Assembly (NCBI RefSeq): GCF_018613755.1
Contig: NZ_JAGGPP010000039.1
Coordinates: 1 to 60,413, forward strand
Length of the DNA stretch: 60,413 nucleotides
Origin: Arthrobacter sp. ISL-72
GTDB taxonomy: Bacteria; Actinomycetota; Actinomycetes; Actinomycetales; Micrococcaceae
Direction of reading: 5' to 3'
Shown: positions 35,358 through 44,464 of the stretch, piece after piece
Numbering within the stretch: the stretch's first letter is position 1
How the letters are laid out: every line of letters starts with the position of its first letter
The notes under the pieces: generated by a model
The model's input: the letters and a program-made list of their open reading frames with translations, nothing else
The model's database searches: none
What the model was told of the DNA's origin: nothing
Program-made: the position numbers and the translations under genes

Positions 35358-37124
35358 CTAGCCGGCAAGAGACTTTCCGATCGTCATTGGCGATCTTTGT
35401 GCCGCTCGAGCTAGGCAGCGCTGCTCATCTTGGCGCCTGCCGAGCTCGGAAAAAGTAGCCGCCGCCTCCCGAAACAGGGCGATGGCTTGATCCTCGTGAC
35501 CCTCTGCGCGGCGCAGGATGGCTCGTGCTTCCCAGAGGGCGGCGTGCCACGGTCCGCCAGGCCACATGCCAGCGAGCTGCTCGGCATTGGCGAGCCGGCG
35601 GCGGGCTGCGTCCAGCTTCCCTGCCAGTGCGTAATTCATCGCCACGGCGACTTGATAACCCATCGAGCACGGCGGACAGACGCTCCTGCCGGCCAGAGCG
35701 GCGTCGGCTCGCTCGATGATGCGGACCGCTTGCGCCGGAGATCTGGCTGCCTCAACGAGCACCCCGTATAGGCGTACAACGAGGTGCGGCTCAAGCCATG
35801 TGGACGCGGCGACAGCCAATGCGCGACTGGCTGCCCGAGCGGCCTCCTCGGGCCGATCCTGCGCGAGGTCAACCTCAGCCAGTCGTTGCAGCGTCACGAT
35901 CTCGCCGGCCGGTGCCCCGGCCCGCCGGTGCAGCTCGAGCGCGGACTGGAGCAGACTGCGCGCGTCGCCGAGCTCGCCGGAGAACAGTGCCGCCTCCCCC
36001 AGCAACAGGTCGGCGATCGCCTGGCCACGCACCGAGCCTGCTCGCTCGGCTATCGTGCGCAGACGCGCTACCCGCCGCGCAATATCCCGGTGCCCGTCCG
36101 GCCCGCACAGGCAGAACTCGGCGATGCACAACTGCGCGTCAAGAATGTAGCCGGAGCGCGCGGAGTCGTGCCGTGTGAACTCCACGAACTCAGCCTCAAA
36201 CACCTCGGGCCAACGATCCTGCATGTTCGCCGCGATCGCCAACACCGCACTGGCCTCGCCGATCTCTCGGCCCAAGGTCGCTTCCATGGCCAGGTCCCGT
36301 GCACGCCGGGCGTATGAGGTGGCTTCGATGAGGTCGCCGCTGTTGAGTGCGATGAGTGCTCGCGCCAACGTGACCCGCGTGCGATTCTCAACGCGTCGGC
36401 TATCCTCGGCGATGGCCTCCTCGTAGACCGCAACCGTCGCCGCCCCTGGGCCGACGCCCAAGTCCGCACGCAACTGTCGACGGAGTCGCTCGAACTGACG
36501 GATAGCGCCCTGGCGATCGCCGGCGTCGAGCGCGCGAACCATGATCGCGCGGTGGGCGTCCTCGTCCGTTGGCTCGGCCTTGACCACGTCGTCCCACCGA
36601 GCCGCGGCCTTAAGCAGACGCAGGTACAGCGTGCGCAGCCGATCGCGGGGGTCCTCGGACCACACAGCGAATCGATCACCAGGAAGCAGGTCGCCTCGAT
36701 ACAGGGCGAGCGCCTCGGCCAGCCCTGCCGATGAGGCGAGCGCGGCGCGCCCGTCCGCTTCGAACCGCTCCGCGTCAATGGAGACCTCGGCGTCGGGCAG
36801 CAGCACCAGCAGGTCGCCGCGCGCCTGGACGGCGTCTGACGAGCCGAGGGCGGAGCGCGCGAAATGCATTGCTTTGCGTAGGTTCGAAGCGGCAGCCTGC
36901 CCGCTGAGATCGGGCCAGAGCAAATCGGCGACGACGTCCCTATGCAGCCGATGCCCTTCCGCGAGGGCGAGGATCTTGACGAGCCCGGCCGCCTTGGTCC
37001 GTTTCCACGCGTTGCCCGGAACCGGCCGGCCGTCAACCACGACACGGAACGCGCCCAGCATGACGACGGCGCACTTCTCCACGCCCTTATGGTAGCTGGG
37101 GGAACGGTCGGGGAACAGGGTCAC
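35358..37124 (-). CDS. BTAD/SARP-type transcriptional regulator with helical repeats
   Basis: 588-aa regulator. Residues about 20-100 form an OmpR-like winged helix (VMLGAFRVVVDGRPVPGNAW, LLWPDLSGQAAASNLRKAMH). Residues about 100-250 are a bacterial transcriptional activation domain (EALALYRGDLLPGDRFAVWS, HRAIMVRALDAGDRQGAIRQ, LRRQLRADLGVGPG). The rest is TPR-like helical repeats; no NB-ARC ATPase is present. The start GTG 37124 is uncertain, and a GTG about 14 codons downstream is also possible. It is divergent from a peroxiredoxin gene 67 nt away and could control it, but that is only inferred from position. Confidence 0.75.
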   Translation of the reverse strand: MTLFPDRSPSYHKGVEKCAVVMLGAFRVVVDGRPVPGNAWKRTKAAGLVKILALAEGHRLHRDVVADLLWPDLSGQAAASNLRKAMHFARSALGSSDAVQARGDLLVLLPDAEVSIDAERFEADGRAALASSAGLAEALALYRGDLLPGDRFAVWSEDPRDRLRTLYLRLLKAAARWDDVVKAEPTDEDAHRAIMVRALDAGDRQGAIRQFERLRRQLRADLGVGPGAATVAVYEEAIAEDSRRVENRTRVTLARALIALNSGDLIEATSYARRARDLAMEATLGREIGEASAVLAIAANMQDRWPEVFEAEFVEFTRHDSARSGYILDAQLCIAEFCLCGPDGHRDIARRVARLRTIAERAGSVRGQAIADLLLGEAALFSGELGDARSLLQSALELHRRAGAPAGEIVTLQRLAEVDLAQDRPEEAARAASRALAVAASTWLEPHLVVRLYGVLVEAARSPAQAVRIIERADAALAGRSVCPPCSMGYQVAVAMNYALAGKLDAARRRLANAEQLAGMWPGGPWHAALWEARAILRRAEGHEDQAIALFREAAATFSELGRRQDEQRCLARAAQRSPMTIGKSLAG

Positions 37125-37191
37125 CCTACCGTTAGAAGTGACGGCGAGCCAATGGGCTCCGTCACTACATCACAACGCCCAGGAGGACAAA

Positions 37192-37848
37192 ATGGGACTG
37201 CAACTCGGTGAGATCACACCCGATTTCTCCGCCAAGACGACCGCAGGCGACATCCGCTTCCATGACTGGCTCGGAGACTCATGGGGAGTGCTGTTCTCGC
37301 ACCCGAAGGACTTCACCCCGGTCTGCACGACTGAGCTCGGCTACATGGCCAAGATCAAGCCCGAGTTCGACCGACGCGGAGTCAAGATCATCGGCCTGTC
37401 CGTGGACTCGACAGCTGATCACGAGCGGTGGGCCGCCGATATCGAGGAGACGCAAGGGGCCCGCCCCAATTACCCCGTGATCGGCGACGACGACTACACC
37501 GTGGCGAAGCTTTACGGCATGCTCCCGGCAGCCACGTCCGGGGACGCCAAGAGCCGCACGCCCGCGGACAACCAGACCGTCCGCAACGTGTACGTAATTG
37601 GGCCGGACAAGAAGATCAAGCTGATCCTCGTCTACCCCATGACGACCGGACGCAACTTCGACGAAGTGCTTCGCGTCGTCGACTCGCTTCAGCTCACCGC
37701 GAAGCACCGGGTGGCGACGCCGGTCAACTGGAAGCAAGGCGAGGACGTCATCATCGCCGGCTCCGTCCCGAACAGCGAGGCCCGCGAGATCTTTGGCGAT
37801 TGGAAGGAGCCAAAGCCGTACATTCGGATCATCCCACAGCCGGTGTGA
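37192..37848 (+). CDS. 1-Cys peroxiredoxin (Prx6 type)
   Basis: 218-aa thiol peroxidase reducing hydrogen peroxide and organic hydroperoxides in the cytoplasm. The peroxidatic cysteine is C45 in FTPVCTTELG. SHPKDFTPV precedes it, GLSVDSTADH and YPMTTGRNFDEVLRVVDSLQ follow, and the long C-terminal arm (TPVNWKQGEDVIIAGSVPN) is typical of the Prx6 subfamily. No resolving cysteine is seen. ATG 37192 has AGGAGGACAAA upstream, a very strong site. It is divergent from a BTAD-type regulator. Confidence 0.9.
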   Translation: MGLQLGEITPDFSAKTTAGDIRFHDWLGDSWGVLFSHPKDFTPVCTTELGYMAKIKPEFDRRGVKIIGLSVDSTADHERWAADIEETQGARPNYPVIGDDDYTVAKLYGMLPAATSGDAKSRTPADNQTVRNVYVIGPDKKIKLILVYPMTTGRNFDEVLRVVDSLQLTAKHRVATPVNWKQGEDVIIAGSVPNSEAREIFGDWKEPKPYIRIIPQPV

Positions 37849-38369
37849 TCGCGCATGAGAGCGGACACTGACGCGACCCTGAACCAGCCTGCTCCCGCCA
37901 GCCTGTCGCATGCCGAAGTGGACCCTGTGGCGGCACACCGCCGCGCGCTGGTCCTCCGTCGCTTACTTCCTCACGAAATTCCGGACCCTCAACCCAGCGG
38001 CAACTCCGTTTATCAGAACGACGCCGAAACCCTGACAGACACATCCGGTGCCCGCCAGCCCCTGAAGGAGAAGGAACATGGAACCGCTATCGAGGGCGTC
38101 GTCGACTCGGGCGGACACTGGGTCCCGGTGTCGGCGACACCGGCACAGATCATGTTCGGCGCCTGCATAAAGAGAATTTTCTAGGCCCTGACGGCGAAGA
38201 CAAGCGCATCCCGTCGAGGCGCGGCCCCGTGGATCTACGAGGAACCCTGCCCGTGCGCTGTTCAATCCCCGACGCGCATGGTGTCAGTTAGTTCTGCGGA
38301 GGTCGTGGGACAGCGCGCAGCCCAGGAAGCCTCACCCATCAGCGGCGGCACCGCGGCCGATCCGGCAGC
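37849..38369. other. gap with a short repeated sequence, no recognised gene
   Basis: About 520 bases. The only notable item is a 27-bp sequence at 38062-38088 that is repeated exactly at 47340-47366, where it is the ribosome binding site and first codons of a DUF4192 gene. The frame after it here does not resemble DUF4192. No other gene is seen. Confidence 0.45.
38062..38088 (+). repeat. 27-bp direct repeat, copy A
   Basis: Identical over 27 bases to 47340-47366, including a GGAGAAGG-type ribosome binding site and the ATG with the next codons (MEP). Here it leads into an unrelated frame, so it looks like a breakpoint scar of a lost DUF4192 gene copy. Confidence 0.6.
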
Positions 38370-38865
38370 TTAAGGCGGAGTCATTCGTGATGCCGCAGAA
38401 CACGGGGTACCGCCAGCAAAGTCTGGTCGAGTCTCTGGCGCTGTGACGCGGTCGGGTAAATTTGCCGTTTCACGGGCCGACTCGGTCGGGGCAGACTTCT
38501 GCGGTTGGACGATCGGTGGCGGCGGCGGAGGAAGGAGACTTCGGGTGGCGGCTGCAAGGGCTGCTCCGAGTAGGGCCGTGACCAAGGCTGTGGCAGCGGA
38601 TGCTGCGACTCCCGTCGACCCCAGTGCCAGCCGGCTCACGTTGTAGAGATCAGCAAGGCGTTCAACGCCCTCGTTCGCCTTGCGGAGCCATCAAGTCGGC
38701 CCCCACGCCAAGGGTTCCACACATCATGGCGAGCTGCACGAGCAAAACTGTCAGCGCCCCTCTAAGGTCTCCAGACGGGTTATATGGAACCAATACAGCA
38801 ATGGCCTCGGACGTGCCCAGCACCATGAAGAAGCGGACTTTGGTGCGCTTAGACACCGTCATCAA
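38370..38865 (-). pseudogene. small membrane-associated hypothetical protein, frameshifted
   Basis: The upstream frame from about 38865 reads VRFFMVLGTSEAIAVLVPYN and a hydrophobic LRGALTVLLVQLAMMCGTLG. The continuation ERLADLYNVSRLALGSTGVA, ALVTALLGAALAAATRSLLP lies in another frame from about 38690 and ends at 38370. Joined, they would give two hydrophobic segments and a proline-rich tail (PPPPPP). Family not recognised. The break may be one indel near 38685. Confidence 0.4.
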
Positions 38866-38982
38866 ATCCCGGGGAGAGGCGCCCGCCGCTTAAGACGCGG
38901 CAGGTTCAGTAAGGAAGTGGGCAGAGCTCATGGCCACCAAGGGGCAGTTCTACTGGCCGTCAGTGGGCATTTTCGTGGCCGC

Positions 38983-39185
38983 CTATTCGGCACTCCGCCG
39001 ATACGCCTCGGCGATATAGTCTTCGAGGTCAGTGACCCCTATGCGCCACACTCCCCGGCCGCCGATCTGGATGGCGCGCAGATCCCCGTCTTCACTAAGG
39101 CCCGGATTTAGTTAGGGCTCACCTTCAGCTCTTCGGCTGCTGGCGACATAGTCAGGAATCGGCGCTTCTTGGGTTCGTCGAACAC
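38983..39185 (-). pseudogene. helix-turn-helix (excisionase/MerR-like) protein with one in-frame stop
   Basis: GTG 39185 has AGGA upstream and opens with VFDEPKKRRFLTMSPAAEEL. After KVSPN there is a TAA at 39108-39110, and the same frame then continues IRALVKTGDLRAIQIGGRGV, then WRIGVTDLEDYIAEAYRRSA to TAG 38983. This is a complete small HTH domain of the excisionase/MerR type broken by a single nonsense codon. The flanking sequence is fully conserved in pattern, so the stop is either recent or a sequence error. Confidence 0.6.
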
Positions 39186-39234
39186 CGGACCATCCTATGT
39201 GCGACCAGGCGGTGACCGGCGGCCAGCCACGTGC

Positions 39235-39639
39235 TCAGTTCTTGCTCCGCCAGGTCCAGAAGCGTGACCCCCATAAGATGGCGGTGAGGGCTGGTGGGAC
39301 GGCGACGGCTGCGGCGGCAACATGCCTAAGCAGACTGTGCGGCACCGCCAATGCAGCTCCGCCTACAAGCACCGCGGGCGCTGCGACAAAGGCCACCACC
39401 AGTGCGGTGCCCGCGGTAGATCGACCATCCTGCTGCAGCGATTGACGCTGCAGAGCCGGCAAGAATGTACAAGCTCCCACCCTGGCTGCCGCAATCATCG
39501 CCGGTTCAGGCATGAACCCGAAGAACGTGGACCGGAGCAGTCCCATCGACACGAGGATCACGGAGGCGGCGATAAGCAGCACCCAGAGTAGCCGTTCGGG
39601 CCAACTCCGGCGGCTGGGGATTGAGGTGTGGTGACTCAT
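39235..39639 (-). CDS. small integral membrane protein, hypothetical
   Basis: 134 aa from ATG 39639 (weak purine-rich site). Hydrophobic segments are LLWVLLIAASVILVSMGLL, TALVVAFVAAPAVLVGGAAL and HVAAAAVAVPPALTAILWG, giving about three to four membrane helices, with a basic C-terminus (WTWRSKN). It is on the same strand as the toxin-immunity pair, 244 nt downstream of the immunity gene. Function unknown. Confidence 0.5.
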   Translation of the reverse strand: MSHHTSIPSRRSWPERLLWVLLIAASVILVSMGLLRSTFFGFMPEPAMIAAARVGACTFLPALQRQSLQQDGRSTAGTALVVAFVAAPAVLVGGAALAVPHSLLRHVAAAAVAVPPALTAILWGSRFWTWRSKN

Positions 39640-39883
39640 TTTTTTACCCCGGGCTTGGAGTATCTGGCACCTGTCAATCCATCTGCTATCCCTTATGACC
39701 AGTATGCACAGTGGTGGCACGGCAGATAAGCTGCCGTGCCACCCAACCGTCTCTAACCGGCAGTCCTGGTCTTTACCCGCGGCGAACCTGCGGTTGCAAA
39801 GCGCTGCGGACCCAGTAAGCAGGCATGCGGAGGGCCACGTACATCTAGGCCTCGCCGCTCTGACGATTCCAGGATGCCACTCG

Positions 39884-40720
39884 TCAAAGTCTTCGCAGGA
39901 TCCAGGTTTCAAGCTTGTCTGCACTCCACGACGGTGCCCTCACTAAAACCATGTCCCGGTCCTCGCGCAAGACCTTCTTTACGCCGTCCTCGCCCGATAA
40001 CTCACTGACCAAGCGGTCCACGTCACGTGACCGCCCGTGGGCGAGTTCGTCACTCAAGCCAATCTCGAAGTCATATCCGCCCGGTTCGTCCCGGATGTCC
40101 TCGATCTCAAGCAACGGCTCCGTTTCCTCGGCCTCGCCATTGACACTTTCAGCTTGGTGCAGTTGTTCAATCAAACTTCGCGCGTAGGCCGCGATTCTGT
40201 CGTCCGGCGACTCCCGGGTGCCGCGCACTGACGCGCGTGCTTGAGCCACCGGTAGATCGGGCAGGAAGTTGTGTACGTCGCCCCTGCCGCTGACGAGGAC
40301 CGGGTGGTTGTTGTAGACGTAACGCTTTACGCGGTCCCTGGCTATCTCCCACCTGGCCCTAGGCGCGTGGTTCAGCGCTATTGCGGCCAGGTAGGACACG
40401 AGGCCGTCCAGGAGACTCAGGGATTCGAGGGATAGGGTTCGCTCATCCTCTGTCGTGTATCGTTCCCAAGAAGGCCATGCCTCCCGGGCGACCGAGGCGG
40501 GGTCGGTAGCGCCCGGGGCGTCCCGTCTCGTCATGCGGGACAGCAACCAGCGCCACAGTGGTACCAGGCTCTCGAGGCTTCCATCGAGGAGCGCATCGGT
40601 ATCCTGCCTGTCTTCATCCAGGCGCTCCCGGAGCAGCGCGAGCGCTGGTCCACGTTCGTCAAGAAATTCCTGGAGGGCGGCGGCTGCCTCGGGCTTGGTT
40701 AGGTCGCGATAATTAGTCAT
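39884..40720 (-). CDS. putative immunity protein for the upstream toxin
   Basis: 278-aa soluble, acidic protein with no signal peptide and no motif I recognise. The N-terminal part is helical (RDLTKPEAAAALQEFLDERG, SLESLVPLWRWLLSRM). The middle is ARWEIARDRVKRYVYNNHPV, and an acidic stretch NGEAEETEPLLEIEDIRDE follows. Its ATG at 40720 overlaps the stop codon of the 1119-aa secreted protein by 4 bp (ATGA), so the two are translationally coupled. A cytoplasmic acidic protein directly behind a secreted protein with a nuclease-like tip is the standard layout of polymorphic-toxin immunity. Function is inferred from position only. Confidence 0.6.
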   Translation of the reverse strand: MTNYRDLTKPEAAAALQEFLDERGPALALLRERLDEDRQDTDALLDGSLESLVPLWRWLLSRMTRRDAPGATDPASVAREAWPSWERYTTEDERTLSLESLSLLDGLVSYLAAIALNHAPRARWEIARDRVKRYVYNNHPVLVSGRGDVHNFLPDLPVAQARASVRGTRESPDDRIAAYARSLIEQLHQAESVNGEAEETEPLLEIEDIRDEPGGYDFEIGLSDELAHGRSRDVDRLVSELSGEDGVKKVLREDRDMVLVRAPSWSADKLETWILRRL

Positions 40721-43700
40721 GGCAGATGGACAATGTAGGGGATACCTTTATCGGCAAGCAAGCTCAGTACGCGCGGGTCGGCGCCAAGTGAACCGGTCGG
40801 GCCTGCCACGAAGTGCCAGACCACGCCTTCTATCCGCACGTTCTCGCCAGTTGTGTCCGCGACGATTGCGGCGTCCTTTTCGATCTGCCGTTGGATTCTG
40901 GATCGGAAGGGGACAAACCCGGACTTGACCTCACGCATAACGGAGTCCTCGTCAATCATGTCCACGAAGCGCCCGAAGCTGAATCCTGGTGCCTTGCGGT
41001 AGAGCTGGCGTTGGTCGGAGGCCACATCGAAGAGGGCGACAACTGCGTCCTCTGCCTCCCGCCAGTGGCTAACAAAGGGGATGGAGGCCCCGACACTTCC
41101 GTTGGAACGCCGTAGCGCCTCGACTATGTGGTCCGCACCGTGCCGCGAGGAGGCGAGGCGAAGGAAGCTGGCCTCGCTCATCCCAGGTGAGGCCTTGCGC
41201 AGCGCGTCCCAATTGCTGTTGATACCGGCAATAATCTGAGCGCGGGCGCTGGTGGGGAAATCGTCAAGTTTGGCGATCGCCGCGACAACATCATCAATCA
41301 GGTGCGCACTGCGGCCGAGGAACTTGATGACCTTCGCAATGATGTTCGCGGTGTCCCCTACATATGGCACTACGCCGGCGAGGGACATACCGGCGGCGAC
41401 CCAGTCACCTTTCACGGTGTTGGCAATCAGGTCCCGTAGATCGAGGATCGCCCCGACAATCCAGCCAACGACCGGAATGAAGCTGGTAGCGGAAGAACTG
41501 ATCGTTCCAAGTAGGTACGGCACAGTAGTGCCGTCCCCGGCATCACCAAGGGCTGCCCCCTTAGCGAACTCGCTAGCCCATTCGTCCGGGCTCATCGGGT
41601 CATCGAAGACGACGGGGCTGAATCCTGCGGCCGTCTGACCTACCTCGGTGCCGTCACCGTACCCATCGCCGTCTGTGTCGCCGGCCAGGGGGTCGGTCGT
41701 CCAGGTCAGCTCATCGGAGTCTCCTAGCCCATCGGCGTCGGTGTCGGCGCGCCATACGGAGGTGTCCTCGTCGAGTTCGGCGGGGTCAGTGAGTCCGTCG
41801 CCATCCGTGTCCGGCTTTGCAGGATCGGATAGCACCTGGAAAGTGTCTGATGCTGTTGGGATGCCGACTGCGGCGCCGAGGGGACGCACCTCGTCGCCGT
41901 CTGGCAGTCCATCCTTGTCCGTGTCGGCGTCAAAGGGGTTAGATGTGTAGCGCAGCTCAGTGCCGGGGCTGTGCGCGCCCTGGATCTCCACGCAGTCGTT
42001 GAGGCCATCCGTGTCTGAATCTAAAGTGACGCCCTCGTCTCCGCCTGTGTCATTACTGATGCGGCGGAAAGCCTCGGGCAGCTCTTCGGCGCTGTCGACC
42101 TGGTAGTACTGGCCGCCGGTCTCGGAGGCGATGGTGCTGAGCAGGCCGGTGTTCACGGCATTTCCCAGGCCGATGGTGTAGATCGTGATGTAGGCCTGCT
42201 TGGCCTGGTCGAGGTAGTACGAGTTCCACGATCCGTCACCGTCGGTCAGCAGGATCATTACCCGCCCACGGTCCGGGTCGTTGTTATTGATCAGGACGCT
42301 GTTTGCGGTGCTGACACCGGCGGAGATGTTCGTGCCGCCAAAGTCGTCAATGCGGTCGATAGCTCCCTTGACCGCGTCCTTGTTCGTTGTGAGGGACTGC
42401 AGGACACGGGCACTGCTGTCGAAGTCGACGACGGCTGCGCGGTCTTCGGGCAGCAGCGCGTCGACGAAAATTTTTGCGGCGTCCCGGCGCAGACCGTTTG
42501 GGTCGTTCCAGCTCATGGAGCCGGACGAGTCGATGGAGAGGGCTAGGTCAAGGAAGACGACGTCGTCTCCCCCACCGTCCGTGCGCAGGCGGCACGGGTT
42601 CTCTTTTGCTTCCCAAGTCTGGCCCCAGTTGACGATGTCGAAAACTGCGTAGGTGGAGAAGTGGTCCACGGTAACGGTGACGGTACCCGCAGCAGCGTCT
42701 ACGCGTTGCTCCGCAGTCAGGGGAACCCAGGTGTTGGCGTTCTCGTCCAGCCAAAACACGCGCGCCTTAGCGTTGGCGTCAGAGTGTGGCAGGGCGGCGG
42801 GGTCGTAAGGCAAAGTAATGTCGGCTTGGACCATCCCCTCGCCCGGGGACTCGAACTCGAAGGCCGGACCAACTTTGGCGCCGACTTTCGTGCGTAGGTC
42901 CTCGGCGGGCACGCTTGCAATCCAGGCACCCAGGGCAGACTGTCCCGTTCCTCTTACCTCGGCCGAGGCACGATCGGGGCCCTCTACGGATACGGAGAGC
43001 AGTTCGTCTGCGTCCCGAACGCCGTCACCGTCGGTATCCGGGTTGGTTGCATCCGTTTTGGCACGCAGCTCTGCGCCGTCCCGTAGCGTGTCGCCGTCAG
43101 TGTCGGCTCGCAGAGGGTCCGTTCGGTTGGTCGGCTCCTGGGCGTCGTTGAGGCCGTCACCGTCCGTGTCACGGTCGACAGCGGAGGTTCCCGCTGACTG
43201 TTCCCCTGCCGCCGTGAGCCCGTCGCCGTCGTGGTCTTCCTCGGCGTCACTGGTTCCATCAGCGTCGGTATCCGCTTTGTTCAGCGCCAATACGGCCATG
43301 GCGTTGAACTCAAAGGCGTCCCGCAACCCGTCGCCATCGGTGTCGAGCGACAGTGGCGAGGCACCCACGCTCAGCTCCGCGCGGTCCGGTATGCCATCGC
43401 TGTCACGGTCCCCGTCGTATGTAATGCCGAGCTCGGCCAGCGCGTTCGTGCCGTGCCGCCAAGCAGTACCGAAGTGCGCCTCAGCTGCAACCGGCAGCCC
43501 CTGAGCCAGGGCAGCTTTCGCCTGTTCGAGCGCTTTCTCGGCTGAAGCCAGCTCCTTCTCCGCGTCTACACGCTCTGAAGCGTCCTGCACTACAGATGAA
43601 CCTGCCGGCGAAGAGAGAGCGGTTCGCGTGTCCCCAACCGCCGTCTCGGAAGTCAGACGATCCGCGAGCAGCAGATCTATCAGAGCGGCGGACAGGACCT

Positions 43701-44076
43701 CTTTGGCGACCGTGTCAGTGGCTTTGCCGATGGCGGAGTCAAGGTGCGATGTTAGCTGGAGGTCATCGAGGAACGCTTGTTGACCATTGAAATCCTCCCG
43801 GTAGCGTACGCCGTCAACGTAGCCGCCGATGGTTCCCGCAACTGCATCGACGCGGGCCGGCCCCGGTGTCTTCAACTCTGCTGGTTTCAGTGAAGCCACG
43901 AGCACGTCTTTTGCCCCCGCGCTCGTGACCTCGAAAGACGCGGTGGCTACTGAGGCAATATCGTTAGCAAGGCTGTTTGCAGCCTGAACCGGCCCTGCAG
44001 CGCCAACGATCTGAGATACTGTGGCGAGCGCCAGAGCGAATGCGATACCTGCAGGTTTTACGAATGGCAGCCCCAC
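40717..44076 (-). CDS. large secreted polymorphic-toxin-like protein: TSP3 repeats, VWA domain, C-terminal ExK nuclease-like tip
   Basis: 1119 aa from GTG 44076 with GAGGGG upstream. Residues 1-32 are a signal peptide ending GAAGPVQA, and about 33-215 are helical. Residues 222-345 form a first array of thrombospondin type 3 calcium repeats (DTDGDGLRD, DTDADGTSD, DTDGDGLND). A VWA domain lies at about 505-670 with an intact MIDAS: SIDSSGSM, GGTNIS, LTDGDG. A second TSP3 array is at 685-812. Hydrophobic FIPVVGWIVGAILDLRDLI and SLAGVVPYVGDTAN (about 850-895) resemble pre-toxin segments of polymorphic toxins. The tip (about 1020-1119) has SVMREVKSG (E near 1046), which fits a PD-(D/E)xK-type nuclease. 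It probably acts in contact-dependent competition after surface display; the nuclease assignment is tentative. Confidence 0.7.
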   Translation of the reverse strand: MGLPFVKPAGIAFALALATVSQIVGAAGPVQAANSLANDIASVATASFEVTSAGAKDVLVASLKPAELKTPGPARVDAVAGTIGGYVDGVRYREDFNGQQAFLDDLQLTSHLDSAIGKATDTVAKEVLSAALIDLLLADRLTSETAVGDTRTALSSPAGSSVVQDASERVDAEKELASAEKALEQAKAALAQGLPVAAEAHFGTAWRHGTNALAELGITYDGDRDSDGIPDRAELSVGASPLSLDTDGDGLRDAFEFNAMAVLALNKADTDADGTSDAEEDHDGDGLTAAGEQSAGTSAVDRDTDGDGLNDAQEPTNRTDPLRADTDGDTLRDGAELRAKTDATNPDTDGDGVRDADELLSVSVEGPDRASAEVRGTGQSALGAWIASVPAEDLRTKVGAKVGPAFEFESPGEGMVQADITLPYDPAALPHSDANAKARVFWLDENANTWVPLTAEQRVDAAAGTVTVTVDHFSTYAVFDIVNWGQTWEAKENPCRLRTDGGGDDVVFLDLALSIDSSGSMSWNDPNGLRRDAAKIFVDALLPEDRAAVVDFDSSARVLQSLTTNKDAVKGAIDRIDDFGGTNISAGVSTANSVLINNNDPDRGRVMILLTDGDGSWNSYYLDQAKQAYITIYTIGLGNAVNTGLLSTIASETGGQYYQVDSAEELPEAFRRISNDTGGDEGVTLDSDTDGLNDCVEIQGAHSPGTELRYTSNPFDADTDKDGLPDGDEVRPLGAAVGIPTASDTFQVLSDPAKPDTDGDGLTDPAELDEDTSVWRADTDADGLGDSDELTWTTDPLAGDTDGDGYGDGTEVGQTAAGFSPVVFDDPMSPDEWASEFAKGAALGDAGDGTTVPYLLGTISSSATSFIPVVGWIVGAILDLRDLIANTVKGDWVAAGMSLAGVVPYVGDTANIIAKVIKFLGRSAHLIDDVVAAIAKLDDFPTSARAQIIAGINSNWDALRKASPGMSEASFLRLASSRHGADHIVEALRRSNGSVGASIPFVSHWREAEDAVVALFDVASDQRQLYRKAPGFSFGRFVDMIDEDSVMREVKSGFVPFRSRIQRQIEKDAAIVADTTGENVRIEGVVWHFVAGPTGSLGADPRVLSLLADKGIPYIVHLP

Positions 44077-44464
44077 GTCAGCCCCTCGAACCCATAGTCG
44101 CGGGCGCTCCGGCCAACGAAATCTGATTATCTGCCTTCACGGTCAGGCCATAACCAAGTACCGGGCTGACAAATCCTTGGCCAATCAAAGAAATCAGCTG
44201 TACGTCATGCACTGATTGATGTGTAGAAAAGTGGCACTCTGCGCGCCGTCCCCCATTAAGCATCGTTGCTCCCCAGCAAGCGTTTGGATAGTTGAGCCCA
44301 AAGTACGGGAACAAATATCAAAAGAATAGAAAAACCCGATGAAAAATGCTGCAAACAACATGACAAGCTGAGTCAAAGGCCGCGACAAAGTTTGGGTGGA
44401 AGTTTGAGTACCCGGAGAGTAGTCGCCCTGTCGATCGCAACATGATTTCAACGGGCTGCTTCTA
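44077..44464. other. AT-richer leader region of the toxin gene
   Basis: About 390 bases, visibly less GC-rich than the surroundings, upstream of the toxin gene. A minus-strand frame with one hydrophobic stretch (LVMLFAAFFIGFFYSF) exists but lacks a good start and family. The region probably holds the toxin promoter. The base composition suggests foreign origin of the toxin locus. Confidence 0.35.

Noticed and set aside
35798..36178. Long open frames opposite the BTAD regulator gene (both strands)
   Set aside because: These are typical shadow frames of a GC-rich gene, with arginine/alanine-rich translations and no homology.
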